Below the pieces are notes generated by a model. That model had not been told where the DNA came from, ran no database searches, and saw nothing but the letters and a program-made list of their open reading frames with translations. A program made the position numbers and the translations under genes. Of a stretch of 64,000 nucleotides of DNA, positions 46,164-53,845 are shown piece after piece. This stretch comes from Winogradskyella psychrotolerans (GTDB lineage Bacteria; Bacteroidota; Bacteroidia; Flavobacteriales; Flavobacteriaceae): positions 1 through 64,000 of the forward strand of contig NZ_JAHKPN010000031.1 of assembly GCF_018860545.1 (NCBI RefSeq), given 5' to 3'. Each line of letters opens with the position of its first letter. Within the stretch, counting starts at the first letter, position 1.

Positions 46164-48008
46164 ATGCAAAACAATAAAACCCTAAATTATATAAAAGACG
46201 TTCTAAAAAATAGGCCTAAAGACTGGTTAAACCTAACCACACATCGTTTAGATATTTACACCGAAAAGTTAGCTAAAACACAGTTTTTAGATGCGTTTGA
46301 GAACCTATATAAAAACAATAATTCAGATCCTTCAGCATTAAGCGAATTACCAACCGCTTACGATTATATTCGTTTAGGGCATCCGTTATCTTGTATTTTA
46401 GAATGGGGAATTGCGAATTTAAATGATATTAAAGCAGACAACGTGATTAGTTTTTCGTCACAAACAGTTCCTGTATTGTCTATTTTAAGAACTAATTTAT
46501 TAGAAAACAAAAAGACCCAAATTGTATATACAGGAGACCTTCCAGAATTTTTCGATGCTGAGATCATCAAGCAGGTCTATGGTTATGATTTCGATTTAAT
46601 TAAAGTGGATAATGCAGATGCTATTTTAGAGTTTAATGGCAGTACCGTTTTTATCTCGCAGCAAGAAGACATTTCACATCTCGAGGACAATGTCAATATT
46701 GATTTTTATATCAATCTTCATGGACACCTTGGGAGTGTACTTATCGTTAATGGCAGTCACAACGATCATTATATTTCAGACATTCAGCATGTGAGACGTC
46801 GTGAAACGATTGCGATGACTCCATCGAATTGTTTAATCGCTTTAAAAGCGTTAACAGAACATACTCCGACTACTAATATAGATAGTCATTTTGAAGCCAA
46901 TAAAGCAAGTGTTTTAAACTCCATTAAGGAGATTAATGGCACAACGTCTCAGCCTTTAGTGGGTTCTAGCGGATTATCGGTTCAGTATGCTATTATGATG
47001 GGCTTGGTGGACTATGCCTTAGAACACCATAAAGGCAAAGCGATTAAATTTGTGGTACCTCCAAATTGTTATGGCGGCACTAATGACCAAGCCAGACGTG
47101 CGGCGGCTTGTTTAGAGAATGTGGAAGTGGTAGATTTACCTGTAGATGGTGATAATGATATGGTGCAAAGTATCCATACCGTTTTAGACAAAATTGCGCA
47201 CGACGATGCCATTCCTTATATCATTGCTGAAATCCCAACCAATCCACGCGTTGAAGTTCCGGATTTACAAAAATTAAAAGATGCCTTAAGCGAAGAACGT
47301 AAAACGGCTTCTGGAGACATCGCGATAGATCCTGTGTTTATATTAGATCAAACCTTTTGTCCTAATGTGCACTTTTTAGGAGATGGTGAAATATTATCTA
47401 CTATGCGAACCATCTCTTATGCTAGTGGTTCTAAATTCCCGAGTGGAGGAAAATGTACAGCGGGTTATATTGCAGGAAATGCAAAAGCAGATGCTTTAAT
47501 GAGCAAAATAGCATTGCATTTGACGCTTTGCGATAACGAAGCGACGGCGCTTCAATATGAGATTTTGGCCAAGCAATTGCCTTCTATGAATCAACGTATT
47601 GCGGAGGCGTATAAAAATACACGTGAGTTTGTGAATTTTATTCATGACACTTTACCAGAAGCAAAAATCAATTTTGTATCTGAAGAATTAGCTGCTCAAG
47701 GATTTACACCTTCGGTATTTTCATTAGATCTTCCTACAAAAGGAAATACTCCTGAAGAGAAAGAAACCTACAAACGTGCTTTAAATCATAGATTAATTAA
47801 TTTAATGATTACCGAAATCCCTAATGAAAGCAAGTATTGCGTGAGTTACGGCCAATTAAAAGGCTGTTATTGGACGATTCCTGCAACCTCAACACAAGGC
47901 ACCACAAAAGAAGGAGATAAAGATTATATTGCACGAGTTTCGTTATCTCCAGACATGGATTTAGAAAAGCATAAAGCGGTGTTTTTGGAATTTGTTTCTG
48001 AGATTTAA
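46164..48008 (+). CDS. PLP-dependent enzyme, Cys/Met-metabolism-like fold
   Basis: I start at ATG 46,164 (MQNNKTLNYIKDVLKNRPKD), giving 614 residues. The central part resembles fold-type I PLP enzymes of the Cys/Met metabolism group. SGLSVQYAIMMGLVDYALEH forms the cofactor-binding segment, and a likely Schiff-base lysine lies in SYASGSKFPSGGKCTAGYIA. The N-terminal 230 residues are longer than in typical 380-420-residue members and contain no recognised domain. The substrate is not predictable. It may be an aminotransferase or a lyase. It has its own promoter and is followed by a REP-like inverted pair. Confidence 0.62.
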   Translation: MQNNKTLNYIKDVLKNRPKDWLNLTTHRLDIYTEKLAKTQFLDAFENLYKNNNSDPSALSELPTAYDYIRLGHPLSCILEWGIANLNDIKADNVISFSSQTVPVLSILRTNLLENKKTQIVYTGDLPEFFDAEIIKQVYGYDFDLIKVDNADAILEFNGSTVFISQQEDISHLEDNVNIDFYINLHGHLGSVLIVNGSHNDHYISDIQHVRRRETIAMTPSNCLIALKALTEHTPTTNIDSHFEANKASVLNSIKEINGTTSQPLVGSSGLSVQYAIMMGLVDYALEHHKGKAIKFVVPPNCYGGTNDQARRAAACLENVEVVDLPVDGDNDMVQSIHTVLDKIAHDDAIPYIIAEIPTNPRVEVPDLQKLKDALSEERKTASGDIAIDPVFILDQTFCPNVHFLGDGEILSTMRTISYASGSKFPSGGKCTAGYIAGNAKADALMSKIALHLTLCDNEATALQYEILAKQLPSMNQRIAEAYKNTREFVNFIHDTLPEAKINFVSEELAAQGFTPSVFSLDLPTKGNTPEEKETYKRALNHRLINLMITEIPNESKYCVSYGQLKGCYWTIPATSTQGTTKEGDKDYIARVSLSPDMDLEKHKAVFLEFVSEI

Positions 48009-48028
48009 AATTTTAATAATTTACCAGT

Positions 48029-48117
48029 TGTCATTCTGAGGGAAGCATGACCGAAGAATCTATATGTATTCAAAATACTTTAGATCATTGAGATTCTTCG
48101 CTGCTCTCAGAATGACA
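48029..48117. repeat. REP-like inverted pair (TGTCATTCTGAG family)
   Basis: TGTCATTCTGAG...GAAGCATGACCGAAGAATCT (48,029-48,061) faces the inverted partner AGATTCTTCGC...CTCAGAATGACA (48,090-48,117). The layout matches the pair at 34,994. It lies 20 bp past the PLP-enzyme stop and could fold as a large hairpin at the 3' end of that transcript. Confidence 0.82.
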
Positions 48118-48137
48118 TCATATAATAAGCTAACACA

Positions 48138-48440
48138 ATGGAAATTTTAGAATGGATACAAGATTGGCTTGCAGAGAATGCCGATGGCGAATGGGAAAAA
48201 GGGGATGCCATTCAAATTACCACTATTGACAGTCCGTTGGGTTGGGATGTTGAAATTGATATTTCAAAAACATCTATCGCTAATCTCGATATCAAATGGA
48301 TTCTCAACGAAAACGGGAAAAAAGATTGGTATGGTGTAAAAATTCAAAATCAACGGTTTAGAGCTGCTGGTGATGCAAGTAAATTAACGTTTCTCTTGAA
48401 TCTTTTTAGAGAAATGATTGATAAAATTGAGAATGAGTAG
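48138..48440 (+). CDS. Imm53-like immunity protein (orphan)
   Basis: The 100-residue protein matches my memory of the Imm53 family, which protects against toxins of polymorphic toxin systems. Matching features are the N-terminal MEILEWIQDWLAENADGEWE, the TIDSPLGWDVEIDI segment (DNPGW region), KDWYGVKIQNQRFRAAGD and LTFLLNLFREMI. No toxin gene with a Rhs, LXG or T9SS/T6SS leader is beside it, so it is an orphan or protects against toxins from other cells. It may also have been recruited for another use. A REP-like pair lies just upstream. Confidence 0.72.
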   Translation: MEILEWIQDWLAENADGEWEKGDAIQITTIDSPLGWDVEIDISKTSIANLDIKWILNENGKKDWYGVKIQNQRFRAAGDASKLTFLLNLFREMIDKIENE

Positions 48441-48559
48441 TTCATAAACTAAAGACTACCACTCCCCGTTTCCAACTGTTTTTCAAAGTCATACAAGCAA
48501 AATAACCTTGTGAAATACGATATACTAATTCTAATAAAACGTTAAAAATTTTTTAGTTT

Positions 48560-48575
48560 CTAACCGATTGTTTAG
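48560..48575. promoter_or_regulatory. TetR operator 1 (own promoter)
   Basis: CTAACCGATTGTTTAG matches operator 2 (CTAAACGAACGTTTAG at 49,183) at 13 of 16 positions. It overlaps the -7 box of the TetR gene by three bases, a position suited to autorepression. Confidence 0.65.
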
Positions 48576-48580
48576 TTTTG
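48573..48580 (+). promoter_or_regulatory. -7 box of the TetR gene
   Basis: TAGTTTTG matches TAnnTTTG 17 bp before the ATG at 48,598. It overlaps the 3' end of operator 1. No -33 TTG is clear. Confidence 0.55.
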
Positions 48581-48597
48581 TATTGTAATTAGATGTA

Positions 48598-49161
48598 ATG
48601 GCACGTAAAAAACAATATAACGAAGACGAGGTCGTAGAAAAAGCTATGAACCTTTTTTGGAAAAATGGTTATGAAACGACGTCTATGCAAATGCTCGAAA
48701 AAGAAATGGGCATAAATAAGTTTTCGATATATTCTAGTTTTGGCAATAAACACGGACTGTTTCTTGAAAGTTTAAAGCAGTACAAGTCTAATATACAGGC
48801 TACGTTAGAAAAATTTAAAAACGGCACACAAGGAGTTGAAGACATTAAGCAGTTTTTTTACGACTCTGTAAATTCAAATTTTAAACCTGGTAGTCAAAAA
48901 GGCTGTTTTGTAACCAACACGTATAACGAATTTTCGGAACATGAAGACCAACTCATCAAAGAACAGATGGATGCTTTTATGAACAATTTAAAATCCATTA
49001 TTATCGAGAAGCTCAAAATGGATCCATCAAAAGACGACGCCACCATAATGAAACAAGCCAATTATTTATTATTAGCAAAGCATGGCTTAGCAGCTGCTTC
49101 TCGTATTAATACAGCAGAAGAAATTGAAGATTATATTGAAATGACCTTCAAAAATTTATAA
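48598..49161 (+). CDS. TetR family transcriptional regulator
   Basis: The 187-residue protein has an N-terminal TetR helix-turn-helix (about 8-55, EVVEKAMNLFWKNGYETTSM then EKEMGINKFSIYSSFGNKHG) and a divergent ligand-binding domain. FYDSVNSNFKPGSQKGCFVTNTYNEF includes a cysteine that might sense electrophiles, but this is only a guess. It heads the cluster of AhpD-like, EthD-like, DsbA-like and haloacid dehalogenase genes. Matching palindromes before its own gene and before the next gene suggest that it represses both until an inducer binds. Confidence 0.9.
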   Translation: MARKKQYNEDEVVEKAMNLFWKNGYETTSMQMLEKEMGINKFSIYSSFGNKHGLFLESLKQYKSNIQATLEKFKNGTQGVEDIKQFFYDSVNSNFKPGSQKGCFVTNTYNEFSEHEDQLIKEQMDAFMNNLKSIIIEKLKMDPSKDDATIMKQANYLLLAKHGLAAASRINTAEEIEDYIEMTFKNL

Positions 49162-49182
49162 CCCTATTTTTTTACACAATAA

Positions 49183-49198
49183 CTAAACGAACGTTTAG
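49183..49198. promoter_or_regulatory. TetR operator 2 (upstream of the AhpD-like gene)
   Basis: CTAAACGAACGTTTAG has perfect 7-bp arms around a central AA. It lies 38 bp before the start of the AhpD-like gene and 22 bp after the tetR stop. I could not place a clear TAnnTTTG box in this gap. Confidence 0.72.
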
Positions 49199-49236
49199 AA
49201 ATAATTAACATTTAATCATAATTAAAAACAAAATAT

Positions 49237-49800
49237 ATGACAACTTTAAAAATTCACGACATTGAATCTGCACCAGAAGGGAGCAAATCACTTTTAGAAA
49301 ACTCTCAAAAATCATTTGGTATGATACCAGGATTACATGGAGTTTTAGCTGGAGCACCAAAAATATTAGAGGCGTACCAAACTTTACACCAATTATTTGT
49401 AGACTCGTCATTTAACGAAGACGAATTAACAGTCGTATGGCAAACCATTAATGTAGAACACGCTTGTCATTATTGTGTACCTGCACATACAGGTATTGCC
49501 AAAATGATGAAAGTTGATGATGCCATTACAGAAGCCTTGCGTAACGAGGAGCCCCTTGAAAACTCAAAATTAGAAGCATTACGTACGATGACATTAACTA
49601 TTGTTAGAAATCGCGGTAATGTAACACAAGATGATCTTGATGCATTTTATGCTGCCGGTTATGGTGAAGCACAAGTCTTAGAAATCATCTTAGGCTTATC
49701 TCAAAAAACAATAAGTAACTATGTCAACCATATTGCACATACACCTGTTGACGCGCCATTCCAAAAATTTGAATGGTCTAAAGAGAATGTGGTAAAATAA
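49237..49800 (+). CDS. AhpD-like carboxymuconolactone decarboxylase family protein
   Basis: The 187-residue protein has the AhpD redox core: Glu74, Cys77, Cys80 and His84 in EHACHYCVPAHTG. In AhpD this motif supports alkylhydroperoxidase or disulfide-reductase chemistry; the related decarboxylases often lack the two cysteines. The two cysteines therefore point to a thiol-redox function. It is the first gene after operator 2 and is followed by a hairpin that may limit read-through to the next gene. Confidence 0.88.
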   Translation: MTTLKIHDIESAPEGSKSLLENSQKSFGMIPGLHGVLAGAPKILEAYQTLHQLFVDSSFNEDELTVVWQTINVEHACHYCVPAHTGIAKMMKVDDAITEALRNEEPLENSKLEALRTMTLTIVRNRGNVTQDDLDAFYAAGYGEAQVLEIILGLSQKTISNYVNHIAHTPVDAPFQKFEWSKENVVK

Positions 49801-49832
49801 TCCCTATAAAAAACCACATATTGATTGATAGC

Positions 49833-49864
49833 AATAAACCTTCCGTTTTTTCGGAAGGTTTATT
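49833..49864 (+). terminator. Strong hairpin between the AhpD-like and EthD-like genes
   Basis: A perfect 13-bp stem (AATAAACCTTCCG with CGGAAGGTTTATT) closes a 6-nt T loop. It is followed by AACTTTAAAAATTT rather than a clean T-run. It ends 20 bp before the EthD-like start, so it may act as a partial terminator inside the cluster or as a 3' end that stabilises the upstream mRNA. Confidence 0.65.
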
Positions 49865-49884
49865 AACTTTAAAAATTTAGAATT

Positions 49885-50199
49885 GTGATTAAAGTATCTG
49901 TAATGTATCCGAACGGCAAAGATGTACAGTTTGATACACATTATTATCAGAATAAGCATTTACCAATGGTAGCAAAACTCGTTGGTAGCGCCTTAAAACG
50001 ATTAGAATTAGATTTAGGTATGGCAAGTAAAGTGCCTGATAAATCTGCACCTTATGTCGCCATTGCGCATTTAGTATTTGACGATGTTGCTTCATTTCAA
50101 GAAGCATTTGGTCCACACGCAGCGACCTTTGCTGAAGATGTAAAAAACTACAGTAATGTGCAGGCAGAATTACAAATGAGCGAATTAATACCCTTTTAA
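49885..50199 (+). CDS. EthD family protein
   Basis: The 104-residue protein starts with GTG (MIKVSVMYPNGKDVQFDTHY) and has the ferredoxin-like EthD fold, with YYQNKHLPMVAKL near the N-terminus and the C-terminal DVKNYSNVQAELQMSELI. EthD-like domains are associated with oxidative breakdown of ethers and other compounds, but many homologues have no known role. The stop is 1 bp before the start of the DsbA-like gene, so the two are coupled. Confidence 0.82.
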   Translation: MIKVSVMYPNGKDVQFDTHYYQNKHLPMVAKLVGSALKRLELDLGMASKVPDKSAPYVAIAHLVFDDVASFQEAFGPHAATFAEDVKNYSNVQAELQMSELIPF

Positions 50200-50200
50200 T

Positions 50201-50857
50201 ATGAAAGAGAAACTAAAAATTGATATTGTTTCAGATGTCGTATGTCCATGGTGTACCATTGGTTACAAACGTCTAGAAAAGGCAATTTCAGAATTAGGCC
50301 TAGAAGACCAAATTAATATAGAATGGCAACCTTTTGAGTTAAACCCAAATATGCCAACCGAAGGCCAGAATGTTACCGAGCATATTACTGAAAAATACGG
50401 TTCTACATTAGAACAGCAAAAGCAATCACAACAAATGATGACTGATGCAGGTGCAGAACTCGGTTTTAAATTCGATTATTTTGATGACATGCGTATGGTG
50501 AATACTTTTGATGCTCATGTATTATTAGAATATGCTAAAGAATTCAACAAGCAAACGGAACTAAAAATGGCATTGACTAAAGCCTTTTTTAGTGACCGTA
50601 AAGACGTCTCTAAAAAATCAGTTTTAAAAGAAGCCCTTTTAGAAGTTGGCTTAAATGCAGATGATGCCTTAAAGACATTAGACGATAAAGAGACACGTGA
50701 CGCTGTAAGACGTCAACAAGATTACTGGAAACACATGGGTGTAAACTCGGTTCCTACGATAATATTTAATCGAAAAAGTGCCGTTACTGGAGCGCAACCT
50801 GTGGATACTTTTAAGCAAGTGCTTTCTGAATTAATAGCAGAACAACCAGACCTATAA
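50201..50857 (+). CDS. DsbA family oxidoreductase, FrnE type
   Basis: The 218-residue protein has a thioredoxin fold with an early CPWC active site (Cys15 and Cys18 in SDVVCPWCTIGYKRLE), a helical insert, and the cis-proline region GVNSVPTIIFNRKSAVTGAQ. It has no signal peptide, so it should act in the cytosol like FrnE, which is linked to polyketide and redox chemistry in other bacteria. With the neighbouring AhpD-like CxxC protein it suggests thiol-based detoxification. The translational start is directly after the EthD-like stop. Confidence 0.88.
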   Translation: MKEKLKIDIVSDVVCPWCTIGYKRLEKAISELGLEDQINIEWQPFELNPNMPTEGQNVTEHITEKYGSTLEQQKQSQQMMTDAGAELGFKFDYFDDMRMVNTFDAHVLLEYAKEFNKQTELKMALTKAFFSDRKDVSKKSVLKEALLEVGLNADDALKTLDDKETRDAVRRQQDYWKHMGVNSVPTIIFNRKSAVTGAQPVDTFKQVLSELIAEQPDL

Positions 50858-51013
50858 TTCAGCTATTAGAATGCTCAACTTATGCTATAGACAGTCTAAA
50901 GTTTTATAATGACATACAACAGCAAAAATATCATTAGCATATAGGCACTAAAGCAACTTCCGAATTATTAATGCCGAATTTAGTTTTAGGAAACAAAAAA
51001 AAACAACACTATT

Positions 51014-51703
51014 ATGACAAACACAACACGACCTAAAGTCTTATTTTTTGATGTTAACGAAACCCTTTTGGATCTCACTAAAATGAAAAAACAAGTTGGG
51101 AAAGCATTAAACGGACGAGAAGATTTATTATCGCTTTGGTTTACAACGATGTTACAATATTCTTTAGTCACCACAGCTAGTGGACACTATGAACACTTTG
51201 GACATATAGGAGCTGCAGCATTACAAATGGTAGTCGCTAATAATGGCATTTCAATTTCGGAAGATGAAGCTAGAGACGTCATTGTAAATTCATTAAGAGG
51301 TTTACCTGCACATCCTGAAGTTAAAGTTGCCTTAACACAATTAAAAGCGGAAGGCTATACATTGGTGTCGTTCACCAATTCATCTAACGCAGGAGTGAAA
51401 CAACAATTTGAAAGTGCTGGATTAACCTCATTTTTTGATGAACGTTTAAGTATAGAAGATGTTGGTAAATTCAAACCCTTTACCGACGCCTACGCTTGGG
51501 CTGCTCGCAAATTGAATACAAAACCAGAAGACTGTATGCTCATCGCCGCACATGGTTGGGATGTGGCTGGTGCTATGTGGGCAGGATGGAGAGCTGCCTT
51601 TATCAGCAGACCTGGTCAACAGTTATTTCCATTAGCACCAAAAACAGAAATTATAGAATCAGATTTACAAAAGGTGGCTGATATTTTGGTGACTTATAAA
51701 TAA
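51014..51703 (+). CDS. Haloacid dehalogenase type II-like HAD hydrolase
   Basis: The 229-residue protein has motif I VLFFDVNETLLDL with nucleophile Asp13, then LVSFTNSSNAGVKQQFESAG, the catalytic Lys in DVGKFKPFTDAYAWAARKL, and AHGWDVAGAMWAGWRAAFIS near the C-terminus. These match L-2-haloacid dehalogenases, which form an ester with the aspartate and release halide. Activity on haloacids is inferred. A 156-bp gap follows the DsbA-like gene and contains no clear promoter, so it may be a separate unit or the end of the TetR cluster. Confidence 0.85.
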   Translation: MTNTTRPKVLFFDVNETLLDLTKMKKQVGKALNGREDLLSLWFTTMLQYSLVTTASGHYEHFGHIGAAALQMVVANNGISISEDEARDVIVNSLRGLPAHPEVKVALTQLKAEGYTLVSFTNSSNAGVKQQFESAGLTSFFDERLSIEDVGKFKPFTDAYAWAARKLNTKPEDCMLIAAHGWDVAGAMWAGWRAAFISRPGQQLFPLAPKTEIIESDLQKVADILVTYK

Positions 51704-51739
51704 AGCATGAATTGAAAAAGAAAAATATAGACTAAATGA

Positions 51740-51766
51740 CAAAGGAGCTTCAATTAAGCTCCTTTG
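51740..51766 (+). terminator. Hairpin after the haloacid dehalogenase gene
   Basis: An 11-bp perfect stem (CAAAGGAGCTT with AAGCTCCTTTG) closes a 5-nt loop. No real T-run follows, but it is 37 bp past the stop codon and probably marks the end of the transcript. Confidence 0.55.
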
Positions 51767-51914
51767 TTGCTTATAAATCTTAACCTTCCCAATTCCTAAA
51801 ACGTTTTTAGCTTCATTTATTACAGCTTCAAACTCAATTAATACTGCTTCAGTATTTTTTACCTTTTTCTGAATTAAAATTCATCTAGAATTGTATTTAA
51901 AATTCAAGATAATA

Positions 51915-52817
51915 ATGGGAAAATTCAGAAAATTATATGAAAAGCATTTATGGTTAAAAATAGTAACCGTAATTATAATCGTATTATTATCGGTAGCTAT
52001 AATGTTGCCCTTAGTAAAGATTGCTGAATTATTTGGAATCAATATTAGGGAGAATGCAGGTTTAAATTCCAAAGTTGAATTCGGTAATGTCTTCTTTTTC
52101 TTTTTATTTGGTGTATGTTCTATCTCCATCATTTGGTTAGCACAAAAATACATTCATAAAAAACCATTATCTGAACTTGGTTTACAAAGGAAAATCTGGT
52201 TACCATCCTTAATCGGCTTCATAATCGGAGTCACATTAGCCGCTACAAGATATTTTATACTCATAGTAAACGCAGAGAACGTCAACTATACTAGCGTTAT
52301 TCCAGAAGATGTATCACTAATTACCTATATAGGATACTATTTATATTTCTTCTTCGGTTTTATTTTTTGGAATTCATTTATTGAAGAATTAGGAATGCGC
52401 GCATATCCTATTCAAAAATTAAAAAAACATATGAATCCACATATTGTTTTCACAATCATGGGACTTATATTCACTGTTTTTCACTTTTTCTTACATGATT
52501 TCAGCATAGGTTATTTCATAAGTCTCTTTATGACTTCATACATTTTTTCATTACTATATTATTACTCCGGTTCTATTTGGTTAGTCGTTGGAATACATAG
52601 TGGAACTAATTGGGTAGGATTTTCATTTTTTGGAACAAATTGGGAACTAGGAACACTTTGTAACATCGCAATCTCTGATGTTGCAAATTGGATCGTTGAA
52701 TATGTGAATGTATTTATTTATATTACATTTTTACTATTAGTACTATTTTTAAAGAAGAAAGGCTTCTTTAGAAAACATTTTCCTAAAACAAATGAAATTC
52801 CGAATACATTAAAGTAA
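51915..52817 (+). CDS. CPBP family intramembrane metalloprotease
   Basis: I start at ATG 51,915 (MGKFRKLYEKHLWLKIVTVI), giving 300 residues; a TTG at 51,891 would add 8. About eight membrane segments are visible. The three CPBP (Abi/CAAX protease) motifs are present: EELGMRAY (EExxxR), FHFFLHD (FxxxH) and HSGTN (HxxxN). In other systems such enzymes cut prenylated proteins, bacteriocin precursors or signal peptides. It lies 11 bp before a LytS-type kinase and LytTR regulator, so it could produce or remove a signal for them. Confidence 0.88.
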   Translation: MGKFRKLYEKHLWLKIVTVIIIVLLSVAIMLPLVKIAELFGINIRENAGLNSKVEFGNVFFFFLFGVCSISIIWLAQKYIHKKPLSELGLQRKIWLPSLIGFIIGVTLAATRYFILIVNAENVNYTSVIPEDVSLITYIGYYLYFFFGFIFWNSFIEELGMRAYPIQKLKKHMNPHIVFTIMGLIFTVFHFFLHDFSIGYFISLFMTSYIFSLLYYYSGSIWLVVGIHSGTNWVGFSFFGTNWELGTLCNIAISDVANWIVEYVNVFIYITFLLLVLFLKKKGFFRKHFPKTNEIPNTLK

Positions 52818-52828
52818 CTTTCCGTATC

Positions 52829-53845
52829 ATGAAGAATAATGTACTCAGAATTTATCCTTTATTTTTTATACCATTAATAGGGTTAATCTACTACGCTACG
52901 TTTTATATGATGAGTAAAACGATGGATTCAAGCTATGGTTTCGATTGGTTTGTTGTATTAATAATCTCGATTCAATTTGGCATAATCTGGTTAATTGCAC
53001 AATTCTCGCTTAACAGCCTTCTAAAAAAAGGTTGGCAAATGAATCTGAAATTATTTATTTTCGGAGTCCTTGCTATCGTAATTTTAAACAACTGTCTTTA
53101 CTTTTTACTAAGAACTATTTATGTTTCTTTTTATTTTCCTGAATTCCCAATATTCAGCACATTTATGCTTTCTCTAAGTACGCTCGAAGGGTTTTTAAAA
53201 GGAATTATAATCCTTAGTATGTTGTTTAGTCTTAATTTTTTTAAACGTTGGAAAATTGAATATCAAGAAAACGAACGCTTAAAAAGAAATGAGCTAGAAC
53301 TTGAAAATAGAGCTTTAAAAAGTCAACTGAACCCTCATTTTTTATTTAATAACTTAAACACATTATCTGGCCTAATACAAGAAGATCAATCCATCGCAAA
53401 TGATTTTCTCAAAGAAATGTCTGACATGTATCGGTACATCTTAAAAACAACCGACAAAGAAGTTGTGCCACTAAACGATGAGATTCAATTTGCTAATAAC
53501 TATAGTTATTTACTAAAAAAACGCTTTGGTAAAAATTTTAAATATGCAATCGAAGTCAATGATTTAAATTATATGCTTCCTCCAGTCTCTTTACATTTAT
53601 TGTTAGAAAACATTGTAAAGCATAATAGGATTGATGATACTCACCCCATGAACTTTACGATTAAGCAAACCGAAGATTGGTTATGTGTTGAAAATAAAAT
53701 CAACTTAAAAAGTAATGTCGATTCCACAAATAAAGGATTGCATATTTTAGCAGAGCAATATAAGTTTCTCACAAAGCGAACAATTAACATCTGTAACACA
53801 AACAATGTATTTTTAGTTAAGTTACCATTATTAAAAATTAAATGA
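52829..53845 (+). CDS. LytS/YehU-type sensor histidine kinase
   Basis: The 338-residue protein has four membrane segments in the first 140 residues and a short coiled region. The His_kinase (LytS) domain follows, with phosphoacceptor His170 in LNPHFLFNNLNTL. The HATPase part is short; the N-box is LLLENIVKHNRI and a G-box-like NKGLHIL follows. There is no PAS or other sensor domain outside the membrane part, so signals are probably sensed in or near the membrane. Its stop overlaps the start of the regulator by 4 bp. Confidence 0.9.
   Translation: MKNNVLRIYPLFFIPLIGLIYYATFYMMSKTMDSSYGFDWFVVLIISIQFGIIWLIAQFSLNSLLKKGWQMNLKLFIFGVLAIVILNNCLYFLLRTIYVSFYFPEFPIFSTFMLSLSTLEGFLKGIIILSMLFSLNFFKRWKIEYQENERLKRNELELENRALKSQLNPHFLFNNLNTLSGLIQEDQSIANDFLKEMSDMYRYILKTTDKEVVPLNDEIQFANNYSYLLKKRFGKNFKYAIEVNDLNYMLPPVSLHLLLENIVKHNRIDDTHPMNFTIKQTEDWLCVENKINLKSNVDSTNKGLHILAEQYKFLTKRTINICNTNNVFLVKLPLLKIK

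Noticed and set aside
51736-51783. 15-codon frame (MTKELQLSSFVAYKS) upstream of the CPBP gene as a signal-peptide precursor
   Set aside because: It lies entirely on the terminator hairpin of the previous gene, has no secretion or processing features, and is best explained by chance.
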